Positions 1-8,800 of a stretch of 37,912 nt of DNA are shown one piece after another. The position numbers were made by a program, and so were the translations under genes. This stretch comes from Candidatus Anaerobiospirillum stercoravium. Its GTDB lineage: Bacteria > Pseudomonadota > Gammaproteobacteria > Enterobacterales > Succinivibrionaceae. The notes under the pieces are model-generated. The model did no database searches. It worked only from the letters and a program-made list of their open reading frames with translations, and was not told the origin of the DNA. Numbering within the stretch: position 1 is the first letter of the stretch; each line of letters begins with the position of its first letter. The stretch lies in contig DXIF01000106.1 of assembly GCA_019113025.1 (NCBI GenBank), positions 1 to 37,912 of the forward strand, read 5' to 3'.

Positions 1-665
1 CCCCTCGGCGCCCTTAATTGGGGTTATATTACATCTTTAGTCCCATGCGCAATTCCACAGCCAGTTTTTAGACTGTAAATTTTTGGGAGCAAAAAGTGAG
101 CGCGCTCGCTCAAACGGAGAAATATGTATACACCCCACCCCAGGGCCACTGCGCCATCCAAGCCCATATTTACGCCGTTTTTAATCAAGTAACGATCCTA
201 CCTACCCCATGCGATGCGCTCTTGCCTCGGGGCCATAAGCGCAGCAACCCCATAAATAAGCCATTTCTAAAAAATAGCCGTATACCTAATTCCCGGAAGG
301 CCCCATCCGACTGGGCTTAGCACCGTTTTTAAGGTCTACCGCGCGCCCTTTACTCCATTATGGAGCACACGCCCCGCCATCCATCTATGAATTTGGGTGT
401 ATACATTTAAATAAGAAAGTGTGACGACGGGCAAATAATGTATACCTGGTTTTATGGGGCAAAATTATGTGCACCATCCGGCGTACACGCATAATCGCGC
501 GCGGCACAAGCTTAGCCGCCGCGTGTCGGCGTGCGCCCCGCCCACGAGGCTTTCGATAGCACGGGCCACGCCGACAGCACGGGGCGCGCCGACCACTCCG
601 GCAGTGTCGGCCGCGCAGCCACTTAGACGGCACGGCACCTGATGTCCTGCGAGGTTATACGCGGG
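1..665. other. Gene-poor stretch downstream of xerC
   Basis: I see no convincing gene here. A GTG-started frame at 96-320 has a purine-rich site (GGGAG) five bases upstream, but its second half has codon use unlike the neighbours. The stretch is more AT-rich than the rest of the window up to about 450. It contains four GTATAC sites and a perfect 12-base inverted repeat, listed separately. From about 480 to 660 it turns very GC-rich, with short GCCGAC/GTCGGC motifs. It may include the 3' end of the xerC transcript. Confidence 0.5.
124..406. repeat. 12-bp inverted repeat around GTATAC sites
   Basis: ATGTATACACCC at 124-135 is matched by its exact reverse complement GGGTGTATACAT at 395-406. Two further GTATAC sites lie at about 281 and 438 in related contexts. 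The TGTATACA core is itself a palindrome, so each arm could be a site for a dimeric DNA-binding protein. Its function is unknown; chance is possible because the arms are short and 259 bp apart. Confidence 0.4.
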
Positions 666-2891
666 CTATTTGATCTCCTCGTCGGCGTGGGGCAGCGCTG
701 CAAAGAGCTCCTCACTGGCCTCCAGGTCGTGCTTGGTCTGAGCCTCCTCAGCTGGGGTCTGGTGAACCGTGGCCCGCGGATGGGCGTGGTTGTAGACCTC
801 TTGCAACCGTGCAAGGTCAACGTGGGTGTAAATCTGGGTGGTGCCAAGGTGGGCGTGCCCCAACATTTCTTGCACCAAGCGCAGATCCGCGCCATGGTTT
901 AACAGCTCGGTGGCAAAGGAGTGGCGCAGCTTGTGCGGGGTGACCGTACCGGTTAACCCCGTGTCCTTAGCCGCGTTCTTGATAAAGGTTTGGACCGTGC
1001 GCACGTTAAGGCGTGTGCCCAAGCGGTTGACAAACAAGGCGTTGTCACGCGGCTTAAAGGCTGAGCGCACCTGCAAGTACTGGGCAATGGCCTCTAAGGC
1101 GATGCGCCCCACCGGCACAATGCGCTCCTTATCGCCCTTACCAAAGACGCGCACTTCGCGCCGGTCAAAACTGACATCACCCAGATTAAGCGAGATGAGC
1201 TCGCCCACGCGCAGCCCCGAGGAGAATAAAAGCTCGGTGATGGCGCGATTGCGGATGTCCTGCGGGGTCTTAAGCTCCCCCGAGGTCAGCTGGTCGACTT
1301 CTTGGGCCGAGAGCACGCGCGGCAGCGCATTCTTGGCCTTTGGGGCCAAGATGAACTGCATTGGATTGAAGTTCAGGTACTGATGGCGCTGCATGAAGCT
1401 AAAAAAGGACGAGACCACGTGTACCGCGTGCGCGATGCTGGCGCTGGCATAGCGCTCATCGTTGCTCTTGAAGTTGAGGTGACGGCTGAGCGCACGCAAA
1501 TCAAGCTTATCAAGCGCGCCCCACTCAACCATGAACCCGGTGGGCGAGGCGGCGCACGGGCGCTGCGCCAAAAACTTAATCACCCGCTCCAAGGTGTCCT
1601 TGTAGCTTTTAAAGGTCAAAGGCGAGTAGTGCTTTTCATCGCGGATATAGCGCAAGAACAAATTGGCGTGATAGTACAGCCCGCTATTGTCCTCGAACAA
1701 AGTCTGATTGATGCGCCGCCCCGAGCGCTCGCCCATGACGCCTGCATCCGGCGGCACCACCGCCGCCCCGCCCGTCCTCGCAACCGCACTGCGCTCGGTC
1801 TGTACCCTCAGCTCCTGAGCCGTCAGCGGCAAGGCCTCAGCGGCCTCATCCGGGACGAAATTAGCCCCGAGCGCGCAGCTAGCCTCGCCCTCAGTCCCAG
1901 CCCCAGCACCGGCTAAAGCCGCGGCCGCACTGCCGCAAGAGGGGCCCACCGAACCAGAAGGTATCCGCCCATTTTCGGCCCAGCCCGATGGTATCGACGT
2001 TGTGACCGGTGCTGCGCCTAACGGGGGCGCCGCAAGCGGCGCCTCGCCCCAACTGTTATTGGGGACTGCACCTGGCGCTACGCTGCATGGATACTGGGAT
2101 AGCGCGTTATGCGTCGTATCCAGATCAGTCTGCGGCGCGCGCGGGAGCGCAGCCGGGATTGGGGCTGGGGCTGGAGCCTGCGCCGCCCGGCTTTGTCCCG
2201 CCCCCTGAGGCTGAGGTGGCGCCAGCGCTCCTGCTGACAATGGCGCGGATGTGACCGGTACGCCGTAAGCCATCGGGGGTGTTCCAGCGCAAACCGCCAC
2301 CGGATTAGGTGCCACCGGATTGGGTGCCACCGGATTTGGTGCTACCGGATTGGGTGCCACCGGATTGGGTGCCACCGGATTAGATGCTAACGGCGCGGCC
2401 GTGGGAACTTGCGGGTAGTAGCTTGGTTGGGGGTGAACCGACGCGGCTACAGACTGAGGCATGACGCCTTGCGGATACGGGCTTTGACCTATCAGCTGCC
2501 CGGCAGCGGCTTGCTGCTGCGCCAGCGCTATTTGTTGGAATTGGACAAATTGCTGATATTGCAGCCATTGCTGCTGCACCGCTGCCGCTTGCGCCTGCGG
2601 ATCGGGCGGCCCGCTGGGAGCCCCACTGGGCGGCATCATGCCCTGCTGGGCCATCAGCTGCTGCTGATAGGCCTGAAACTGCTGAAATTGCAGAAACTGC
2701 TGGTACTGGGCCCATTGCTGCGGGTCAAGTGGCGTGGTCGGCGGCATCGGCGCCGCCGTTCCGCCCGCGGCGGGGGCGGCCGCGGCGGCAGGTGCAGGCG
2801 CGCGGCGCGGCTGCGGCGCGGCCGTAGGGGCAGCTGCGGCACGCGCTGGGAGCGGGACGGGCGAGCCGTCTGGTTGTTGGTAATCACTCAT
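666..2891 (-). CDS. xerC: Tyrosine recombinase XerC with a very long low-complexity N-terminus
   Basis: Site-specific tyrosine recombinase; XerC and XerD resolve chromosome dimers at dif. The C-terminal 339 residues form a complete SAM-like core-binding plus catalytic domain. The six family residues are visible, numbered from the chosen start: R561 (SGLRVGEL), K585 (GKGDKER), H653 and R656 (HKLRHSFATE), H679 (LGHAHLGTTQ) and Y688 (IYTH). Before this lie about 400 residues rich in Ala, Pro and Gln, including poly-Gln/Phe patches and six VAPNP repeats. Typical XerC is about 300 residues, so the extension more than doubles it. The start at 2891 is preferred over an upstream ATG at 2924 because GGGAGGGGAG lies just before it. 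It is last in the lptM-lysA-dapF-xerC block; the DUF484 gene often found between dapF and xerC is absent. Confidence 0.93.
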   Translation of the reverse strand: MSDYQQPDGSPVPLPARAAAAPTAAPQPRRAPAPAAAAAPAAGGTAAPMPPTTPLDPQQWAQYQQFLQFQQFQAYQQQLMAQQGMMPPSGAPSGPPDPQAQAAAVQQQWLQYQQFVQFQQIALAQQQAAAGQLIGQSPYPQGVMPQSVAASVHPQPSYYPQVPTAAPLASNPVAPNPVAPNPVAPNPVAPNPVAPNPVAVCAGTPPMAYGVPVTSAPLSAGALAPPQPQGAGQSRAAQAPAPAPIPAALPRAPQTDLDTTHNALSQYPCSVAPGAVPNNSWGEAPLAAPPLGAAPVTTSIPSGWAENGRIPSGSVGPSCGSAAAALAGAGAGTEGEASCALGANFVPDEAAEALPLTAQELRVQTERSAVARTGGAAVVPPDAGVMGERSGRRINQTLFEDNSGLYYHANLFLRYIRDEKHYSPLTFKSYKDTLERVIKFLAQRPCAASPTGFMVEWGALDKLDLRALSRHLNFKSNDERYASASIAHAVHVVSSFFSFMQRHQYLNFNPMQFILAPKAKNALPRVLSAQEVDQLTSGELKTPQDIRNRAITELLFSSGLRVGELISLNLGDVSFDRREVRVFGKGDKERIVPVGRIALEAIAQYLQVRSAFKPRDNALFVNRLGTRLNVRTVQTFIKNAAKDTGLTGTVTPHKLRHSFATELLNHGADLRLVQEMLGHAHLGTTQIYTHVDLARLQEVYNHAHPRATVHQTPAEEAQTKHDLEASEELFAALPHADEEIK
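2296..2385. repeat. Six 15-bp tandem repeats inside xerC
   Basis: Six consecutive copies of a 15-bp unit, consensus GCCACCGGATTGGGT on the plus strand, encode VAPNP repeats in the XerC extension. Copies differ at one to three positions, mostly near the end of the unit. The period is a multiple of three, so copy-number change would keep the frame. Confidence 0.95.
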
Positions 2892-3015
2892 AGCTCCCCT
2901 CCCAGCAAATGACGGTACCGCCATAACAGCGCCGTCATGACGGCACCGCCATGAGCGCGCACTAAGGACGTAACAGGTGGCGCTGACCTAGCGGGCCGAG
3001 CGCCTAGTGGGTGCC

Positions 3016-3864
3016 TTAAATTGAGATAATACCCTCGTAGACGTGGGTAGCTGGGCCCTTCATTAAGACGGGCTTACCCTGACCCTGCCAGCTGATGCTT
3101 AAAGTGCCCCCAGGCAAGTGGACCTTAACCTTGGAGTCAAGCAAGCCTTGGGTCATGCCCACTACCGCCGCCGCACACGCTCCAGTGCCGCAGGCCATGG
3201 TTTCGCCACAACCGCGCTCAAAAACGCGCAGCTTGACCTCGCTGCGGGACACGACCTGCATAAAGCCAACATTGACCTTCTCGGGGAAAGTTTCATGACG
3301 CTCTAAGAGCGGGCCTAGGGTCGCAATAGCACAGGTGGCTACGTCATCGACCAAGGTCACCATGTGGGGATTGCCCATTGAAACCGCGCCGACCTTAAGT
3401 TCAGCGACGCCGCCTGCGACTTCGGGGTCTAACTGTACCGTGTACTCAGGCGCCTCTTGCGCAAAGGTGCACGGAATCTTATTTGGTTCAAACACCGGTA
3501 CGCCCATATTGACCACGACTTCGCCATCGTCTTCGACCTTTAAGATCAGCTCATTGGCGATGGTTGAGACCTTGATTTCGCGCTTGCTGCACAGGCCATG
3601 GTCGAGCACGTAGCGGGCAAAGCAGCGGGCGCCGTTGCCGCACATCTGCACCTCAGAGCCATCTTGGTTGAAGATGCGGTAGTGGAAGTCAAAATCAGGA
3701 TTGTACGGGGGCTCAATTAACAGCAGCTGGTCAAACCCCACCCCAAAGTGACGATCGCCCAAGCGCTTGATGAGCTCAGTGCTAAAGAACACCTTTTGGG
3801 TGACGGCATCGACCACCATAAAGTCATTGCCTAGACCATGCATCTTGCTGAACTTAATCTGCAT
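3016..3864 (-). CDS. dapF: Diaminopimelate epimerase
   Basis: Converts LL- to meso-diaminopimelate, the precursor of lysine and of the peptidoglycan cross-link, in the cytoplasm. It has the family's two-domain length (282 residues). The two catalytic cysteines are visible: C75 in [12 protein letters not shown] and C225 in [15 protein letters not shown]. The N-terminal [13 protein letters not shown] is typical. The start at 3864 is supported by GGGAG six bases upstream. It follows lysA by 245 bp filled with hairpins and precedes xerC by 124 bp, a conserved gammaproteobacterial order. Having both lysA and dapF here places the last two steps of lysine synthesis together. Confidence 0.97.
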   Translation of the reverse strand: MQIKFSKMHGLGNDFMVVDAVTQKVFFSTELIKRLGDRHFGVGFDQLLLIEPPYNPDFDFHYRIFNQDGSEVQMCGNGARCFARYVLDHGLCSKREIKVSTIANELILKVEDDGEVVVNMGVPVFEPNKIPCTFAQEAPEYTVQLDPEVAGGVAELKVGAVSMGNPHMVTLVDDVATCAIATLGPLLERHETFPEKVNVGFMQVVSRSEVKLRVFERGCGETMACGTGACAAAVVGMTQGLLDSKVKVHLPGGTLSISWQGQGKPVLMKGPATHVYEGIISI

Positions 3865-3976
3865 AACCGCTCCCGCTTGTGACTAAAACAGGGGTAAGCC
3901 CCGATCAGCTCCTCCCTTAGGTCATGACCGCCGCGCTCTGAAGACCGCCGCAGCTAATGTCTTAGGGAGGCGCGCA

Positions 3977-4011
3977 AAGCCCCAGCCCAAGTATCCTTGG
4001 GGCTGGGGCTT
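3977..4011 (-). terminator. Strong hairpin between lysA and dapF
   Basis: AAGCCCCAGCCCAAG at 3977-3991 pairs with CTTGGGGCTGGGGCTT at 3996-4011, with one bulged base. On the minus strand it is followed by only three T, so termination may be partial. It could attenuate transcription between lysA and dapF or stabilise a processed 3' end. Confidence 0.5.
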
Positions 4012-4058
4012 ATCATAACATTGCGCGCCCGCCGCCTGACGCGGCGAGCCTCCTAACA

Positions 4059-4103
4059 CCGCCTGACGCGTCAGGCGGGCTAACGCCGCCCATAAGGCGG
4101 CGC
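4059..4103. repeat. Two further palindromes just after lysA
   Basis: CCGCCTGACGCGTCAGGCGG at 4059-4078 is a perfect 20-bp palindrome. CGCCGCC(cataa)GGCGGCG follows at 4085-4103. Together with the hairpin at 3977-4011 they fill most of the lysA-dapF gap. The motif CGCCTGACGCG also occurs at 4031. They may be transcript-stabilising stems. No T-tract follows. Confidence 0.55.
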
Positions 4104-4109
4104 CGCGCC

Positions 4110-5408
4110 TTAATTATCGAACTGCTCTTCGTAATCGGTGATGATGCGCTCGTTGGCCCACATGTCTTCCTCTTGCTGGCGCTCGCGGATGACAAAGGCC
4201 CGACTGCCCTCAACCAAGATCTCAGCACACAGTGGGCGGCTGTTGTAGTTAGACGACATGGTCGAGCCATAAGCACCGGCACCGCGCACCACCAAGATGT
4301 CGCCCTCACGGACGTTGAGGTGGCGCTCCTTGCCTAAGTAATCATCGCTCTCGCAGATTGGACCTACCACGTCATAGAGCTTGGTGCCATTGCTATCGCT
4401 GCCAACTAAGGCGTCAGAGGCCGGGCGCTTAACCGCCGGGATGATGTTCATCCACGAATTGTAGAGGGCCGGACGAATTAAATCGCTCATCGAGCCGTCG
4501 ACAATGCAGAAGTTACGCTCGGAATTGGACTTTAAGTACAGGACCTTAGTGACCAAGATACCGGCATTGGCGACCATGGCCCGGCCCGGCTCGCAGAAGA
4601 TCTCAACATCGATGTCCTTTAAGCGCTGGATCACCGCGGCCATATACTCATTGGGCGATGGTGGGGTTTCATCGTTGTAGGTGACGCCTAAGCCGCCGCC
4701 GATGTCGATGTGCTTGACCACAATGCCCTTGTCCGCCAGCTCATGGTACAGGGCGATTAACTTATCCGTGGCCTCGATGATCGGCCCCCCTGAGGTCATC
4801 TGCGAACCAATATGACAGGCGATGCCGCGCGCGTCTAAATGCTCACTCTTACCAATGTACTCATAGAGGCGCACTGCGTCTTCAAAGGCGATGCCGAACT
4901 TATTCTTCTTGAGGCCCGTGGAAATCGACGGGTGGGTTTGAGCGTCAACATCGGGGTTGACGCGCAGCGCCACTGGGGCTACCACGCCTAAGCGCTTTGC
5001 CACGGCTTCGACCTTATAAAGCTCACTTTCGGACTCTAAGTCCAAACACTTAATCTGCTGGTTTAAGGCGTACTCAATTTCATCCTCGCGCTTACCTACG
5101 CCCGAGAAAATGGCCTTTTGGGCGCTCCCCCCGGCGGCGATGACGCGCATGAGCTCGCCCTTGGAGACCACATCAAAGCCGCAGCCAAATTTAGCGATGA
5201 TATTGAGGATGCTCAAGGAGCTATTGGCCTTGACCGCGTAGCACACTAGATGCTTCTTGCCCACTAAGGCGTCTTCAAAGGCCTTTAAGTGACGGACTAA
5301 GGTGGCCTTGGAGTAAACATAAAGAGGTGAGCCATAGCGCTCGACTAAGTCAGTAACCTTGATATCTTCCGCGTACAGCTCGTTATCTTTGTAGTTAAAG
5401 TAATCCAT
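4110..5408 (-). CDS. lysA: Diaminopimelate decarboxylase
   Basis: PLP-dependent fold-type III decarboxylase that makes L-lysine from meso-diaminopimelate. The 432 residues match the family. The PLP lysine is K60 in [10 protein letters not shown]. Other signatures are [12 protein letters not shown] (about 234-244), [11 protein letters not shown] for the phosphate (about 273-283), GPICESDD with C352 reaching the partner active site, and [18 protein letters not shown] eight bases before the ATG supports the start. It lies 42 bp after lptM and is probably co-transcribed from the lptM promoter. The position between lptM and dapF follows the order in Pseudomonas- and Vibrio-type genomes rather than that in E. 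coli. Confidence 0.97.
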   Translation of the reverse strand: MDYFNYKDNELYAEDIKVTDLVERYGSPLYVYSKATLVRHLKAFEDALVGKKHLVCYAVKANSSLSILNIIAKFGCGFDVVSKGELMRVIAAGGSAQKAIFSGVGKREDEIEYALNQQIKCLDLESESELYKVEAVAKRLGVVAPVALRVNPDVDAQTHPSISTGLKKNKFGIAFEDAVRLYEYIGKSEHLDARGIACHIGSQMTSGGPIIEATDKLIALYHELADKGIVVKHIDIGGGLGVTYNDETPPSPNEYMAAVIQRLKDIDVEIFCEPGRAMVANAGILVTKVLYLKSNSERNFCIVDGSMSDLIRPALYNSWMNIIPAVKRPASDALVGSDSNGTKLYDVVGPICESDDYLGKERHLNVREGDILVVRGAGAYGSTMSSNYNSRPLCAEILVEGSRAFVIRERQQEEDMWANERIITDYEEQFDN

Positions 5409-5450
5409 CTCAGAGCCTCGATAAAACCTAGGTGCGGGCCTAAAGCACGC

Positions 5451-5639
5451 CTATGGTGCTACTGGTTGCATCTCATCTGTTGGTGGCTGCTGTGAGCTAT
5501 CACTGCCCATCGCACCGCCTGGATGTTGCTCAATGGCTTGTGCCTCATCTTCAGGCAGATAGAGGTCATACTTAAGACCGCAGCCTGTTAAGAGCAACAG
5601 CGCCGCTGTGGCAGCACTTATGAGAACCAATCGCGACAT
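5451..5639 (-). CDS. lptM: Small outer-membrane lipoprotein LptM (YifL family)
   Basis: A 62-residue lipoprotein. A short hydrophobic signal (about residues 4-18) leads to the lipobox LLTGC, so C20 would be lipidated. The following CGLKYDLYLP matches the conserved CGLKGPLY region of LptM, which in E. coli assists oxidative maturation of the LptDE LPS translocon. The rest is polar and Pro/Gln-rich. AGGAG six bases upstream fixes the start. Its place directly before lysA-dapF is the usual one. The function is transferred from E. coli; the sequence shows the lipobox and adjacent motif. Confidence 0.88.
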   Translation of the reverse strand: MSRLVLISAATAALLLLTGCGLKYDLYLPEDEAQAIEQHPGGAMGSDSSQQPPTDEMQPVAP

Positions 5640-5663
5640 AGGAAACTCCTAAACCAAAAGTTG

Positions 5664-5672
5664 AGAATAGCA
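5664..5672 (-). promoter_or_regulatory. Probable extended -10 promoter for lptM-lysA
   Basis: Read on the minus strand, TGCTATTCT is an extended -10 element (TG-n-TATTCT) about 25 bases before the lptM start codon. No good -35 is seen at 17 bp. This would give a short leader carrying the AGGAG site. Confidence 0.45.
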
Positions 5673-5835
5673 TGCTTTGTCCCGTCTGCACCAAGCTGGA
5701 CAACGGCGCGCCATTTTGGGCCAAGCCCCAGCCTGAGGCCACCCAATGGCCGCGGCCGCACTTGCGGCAATTCCGCACAGCGCCCACGGCATTCCCCGCA
5801 GCAGCGCCCACGGCGGCGCGGCGGCCCGCCCGACG

Positions 5836-8800
5836 CTAATCGCTGTGAATGGTGAAAGGGTGCAAGCTACGCTGATCTTGGGACAAGACGTAGTACTGCG
5901 GCAAGTTAAAGCGGGCGCCACGGGCCAAGCGATTTTGGCTTTGCTGCGTGTAGAAGCGGTTAATCGCGTTCACCAAGGACGCACGCGAGCCGTAGTAATC
6001 GTGGTAAATATTGACCTCATTGCGCTCATTGACGATGTAGATATCCCAATGTCCCTTGTCCGGCAGCGGCATAAAGAAGTATTGCACAATGCCGGTACTA
6101 GCGTAGCGATCGACAATCGGCGGCACTTGCAGCGCAAATTCTGGGCGCATGCCATAGCCGGGAACCACGCTGATATCAAAGTCGTTAGAACCAAAGACGC
6201 TCTTGCGGTTGATCTTAACCCCGCGCTCCCCCACCGCCCGGGCAATATAGGTGTTACGCCCGACTTCAAAGACATACTCACTAGAACTGGTCGGCAGTAA
6301 GCAATTGCACACTTGGCGTAAGGCCGACTCAAGGTCGTACTTAATCAGGTCTTGGTAACTTGCCGCATAGGAGCACACTTCAATATGGCTTAACAGTTCA
6401 GTGAGCTCTTCACTGGTAGCAATGCTATTGCGCTGCGGGGCGGGGCTAGGCGTAAACTCTAAAGCGTCCGGCGCGGCGCGGGCGCCTAACAGGCGCGGGG
6501 GCTCTGGCAGCACATCATGATGGTGGTCCGTCGAAATTAAGCCCTGGGCATAGGCATGGGTGGCCCCCCCGGCGCTGAGCACGGCTTGCGCCCCAATGCC
6601 AATGGCGGATTGCGCCAAGGCACTGGCGTGCAGCGCGTTGCCCCCCACCTCAGGCGACGACGGCACAGGCTCGGCGCTGACCAGCGAGCTTAGACTAATG
6701 CTATTGGTGACAATGCGCAGCAAGGTCGCCAACAGTTCCACTACGCCTTCCTCACCGCTGGGCAGACTAATGGTGAGAGCCTCCCCCCATGTATTGACCA
6801 CGATGAGGTCAACTGAGCCGACGAGGCACAAGCGCTGGTGACCGCAGCACAGGGTCGAGCCATAGTCGAGATCGAGCACTTGGCTGTTGAGTAAGCCAGT
6901 ATTGTCCTCTTCGAGATTGACCACCACCACGCACGATTTGAGACGAAAGCCGCTCTGCATGCTCTGCTCGGAGACATGGTTCATGCTCGAGCCCAGCACG
7001 CGGGTGATGTCGCTACTGAGCTGCTTAATCTTAGCGGGCGTGACCACCTTGGCCGAGCCAGCAACGTGAATTTTAGTGCGCAGCGTCATCATGCCATTAA
7101 AACAGGCCCACGCCACCACCTCGCTTAAGCGGGTACCGATATAGGTCACGCGCTGGTTGAGCAAGTCGATGTTGTAGTCAGCGGCGGTGTACAAGTGCCA
7201 GCCTTTGCGGCACAGACTATGAGGGCTCGGGCAAATGAAGGTCAGATGGCGCTCTTCTAAGTTATGGAAGAGCGAGGTGTGCATCACCAAGATCTTGCCG
7301 GGATAGCGGTCAAAGGCGGCATAGAGCTTACGCGAGAGCACGCCGGCGTCATCGGAGGTAATGGCGTACTCAATGCCGTGCCGCACGGAGAAGCGCAGCA
7401 GCGCCAAATAGCTCTCCAAGAGGGTATTGAAGACCTCGCGGTTAAAGCCGCGCGCCTGATTCATCTTCCACGAGGCGACGTTCTCCAGCTCGGTCAAAAA
7501 CTCGTGCTTCCAGCCCCAGCGGGTACTGAGCTTGTCCAAGAGCTCCCGCTTAAACTCATAGTCGTCACGATGCGAGGCGCTGTAGTGATTTAAGCCCATA
7601 AAGAGCTTTAAGTAAAAGCACTTGCGCATGAGCTCAAGGCGCTCCCCGCCCCCGGCTTCTTGCAGATACTGCGAGACCTTTAAGTACATCAGGTAGTAGG
7701 AATCGAGATCTAAGCTGTAGCCATCATGGGAGAGCATGTAGTCCTTAAGCTCCGAGGACAACAGACGGGTATTGGGGTAGGAGCTGGAGTAGGCCTCCAT
7801 CAACAAAATCTTGAGTACGACCTTGAAGGGCGAATCAATGCCCTTGTACAAGAGCCACAGGCCTGAGCCAAAGTACTCGGTCGGCGAGCTTTTGACCACC
7901 GAGCCAAAGTCAAACCACTCAGCTGCGTCCAAGGGCGCCTCGCCCTCAACCCAGCCGTCGCGCAAAGCTAAAGCCTCGCACTCTTTAAGGCTCGGCAGCG
8001 CCAGCGCCGCCGCGCCGGCGCGGCGGCGCTGTTTGCGCTGCGCAGCTCCTAGCGTAGGGTCACGGGAGGTGCGAACCTCACGGACATCGGCGCTGGCATA
8101 GCGCATCAAGTCTGAGCCCTCAGGCCCCTCATTGAGCGCTGAGGCATAGGACAGGGCCGAGGCCACATTATCGCCCCACAGCGGCATGCCGCTCACGCCC
8201 ATAGCTTGCACCAAGCGCCCCAGACCGGAGTTAGGGGTGCCTTCGACCCCCACTACGCTGTCATCACTGCTAACAGGTGCCATAGGGGCTGACCACCTAG
8301 GATCGAACGCCGCAGGCCCCGCCTGCTCGGGTGACGCCACAGTAGCCTCAGGCAGCGCGGCTTGAGCTTGCGTGACCTCAGACCACTCACGCTGGGCGGG
8401 GCCGCCTTCAGGCACTGCAGCTGCGCTTTGCTCACTGTCGGCCCGCTCAGCACTCTCAGCTTTACCGGCTAATTTGTGGTACCAGCCCTTGATGCGGCGC
8501 AGCGGACGCTCGCGCTCCCTAGGCGTGGGGTCAGCTGAAGCTGCCTCAAGCGCGAACGCGTCGGCCGCAGCCTCGTCGGCTGCAGCCTCAGCCGCATCTG
8601 CGGCCGCCTCCTCGTCGCCCTCCTCATCATTGGGATCAGGCAGCTCCATTAAATGCTCCAGCGCATGCTGGTTGTACCAGCGAGAGCTCTCATCGTCGCC
8701 GATTAAGGCTGACATCATGACATGGGACATGCCATGGGATGAGCCATGAGACATACCCTGCGACACGCCCTGCGATATGCCGTGAGACCCGCCGTAAGAC

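Noticed and set aside
96-320. GTG-started 74-codon ORF with a purine-rich upstream site
   Set aside because: The second half has codon use unlike neighbouring genes (AAA AAT, ATA, CTA) and there is no recognisable motif; likely chance in the gene-poor edge.
1302-1916. 204-codon plus-strand ORF
   Set aside because: It lies wholly antisense to xerC, whose catalytic motifs are unambiguous; GC-rich codons open the opposite frame.
2296-2385. Short regularly spaced repeats that could suggest CRISPR
   Set aside because: The units are 15 bp, contiguous with no spacers, and in frame within xerC, so they are a coding tandem repeat.
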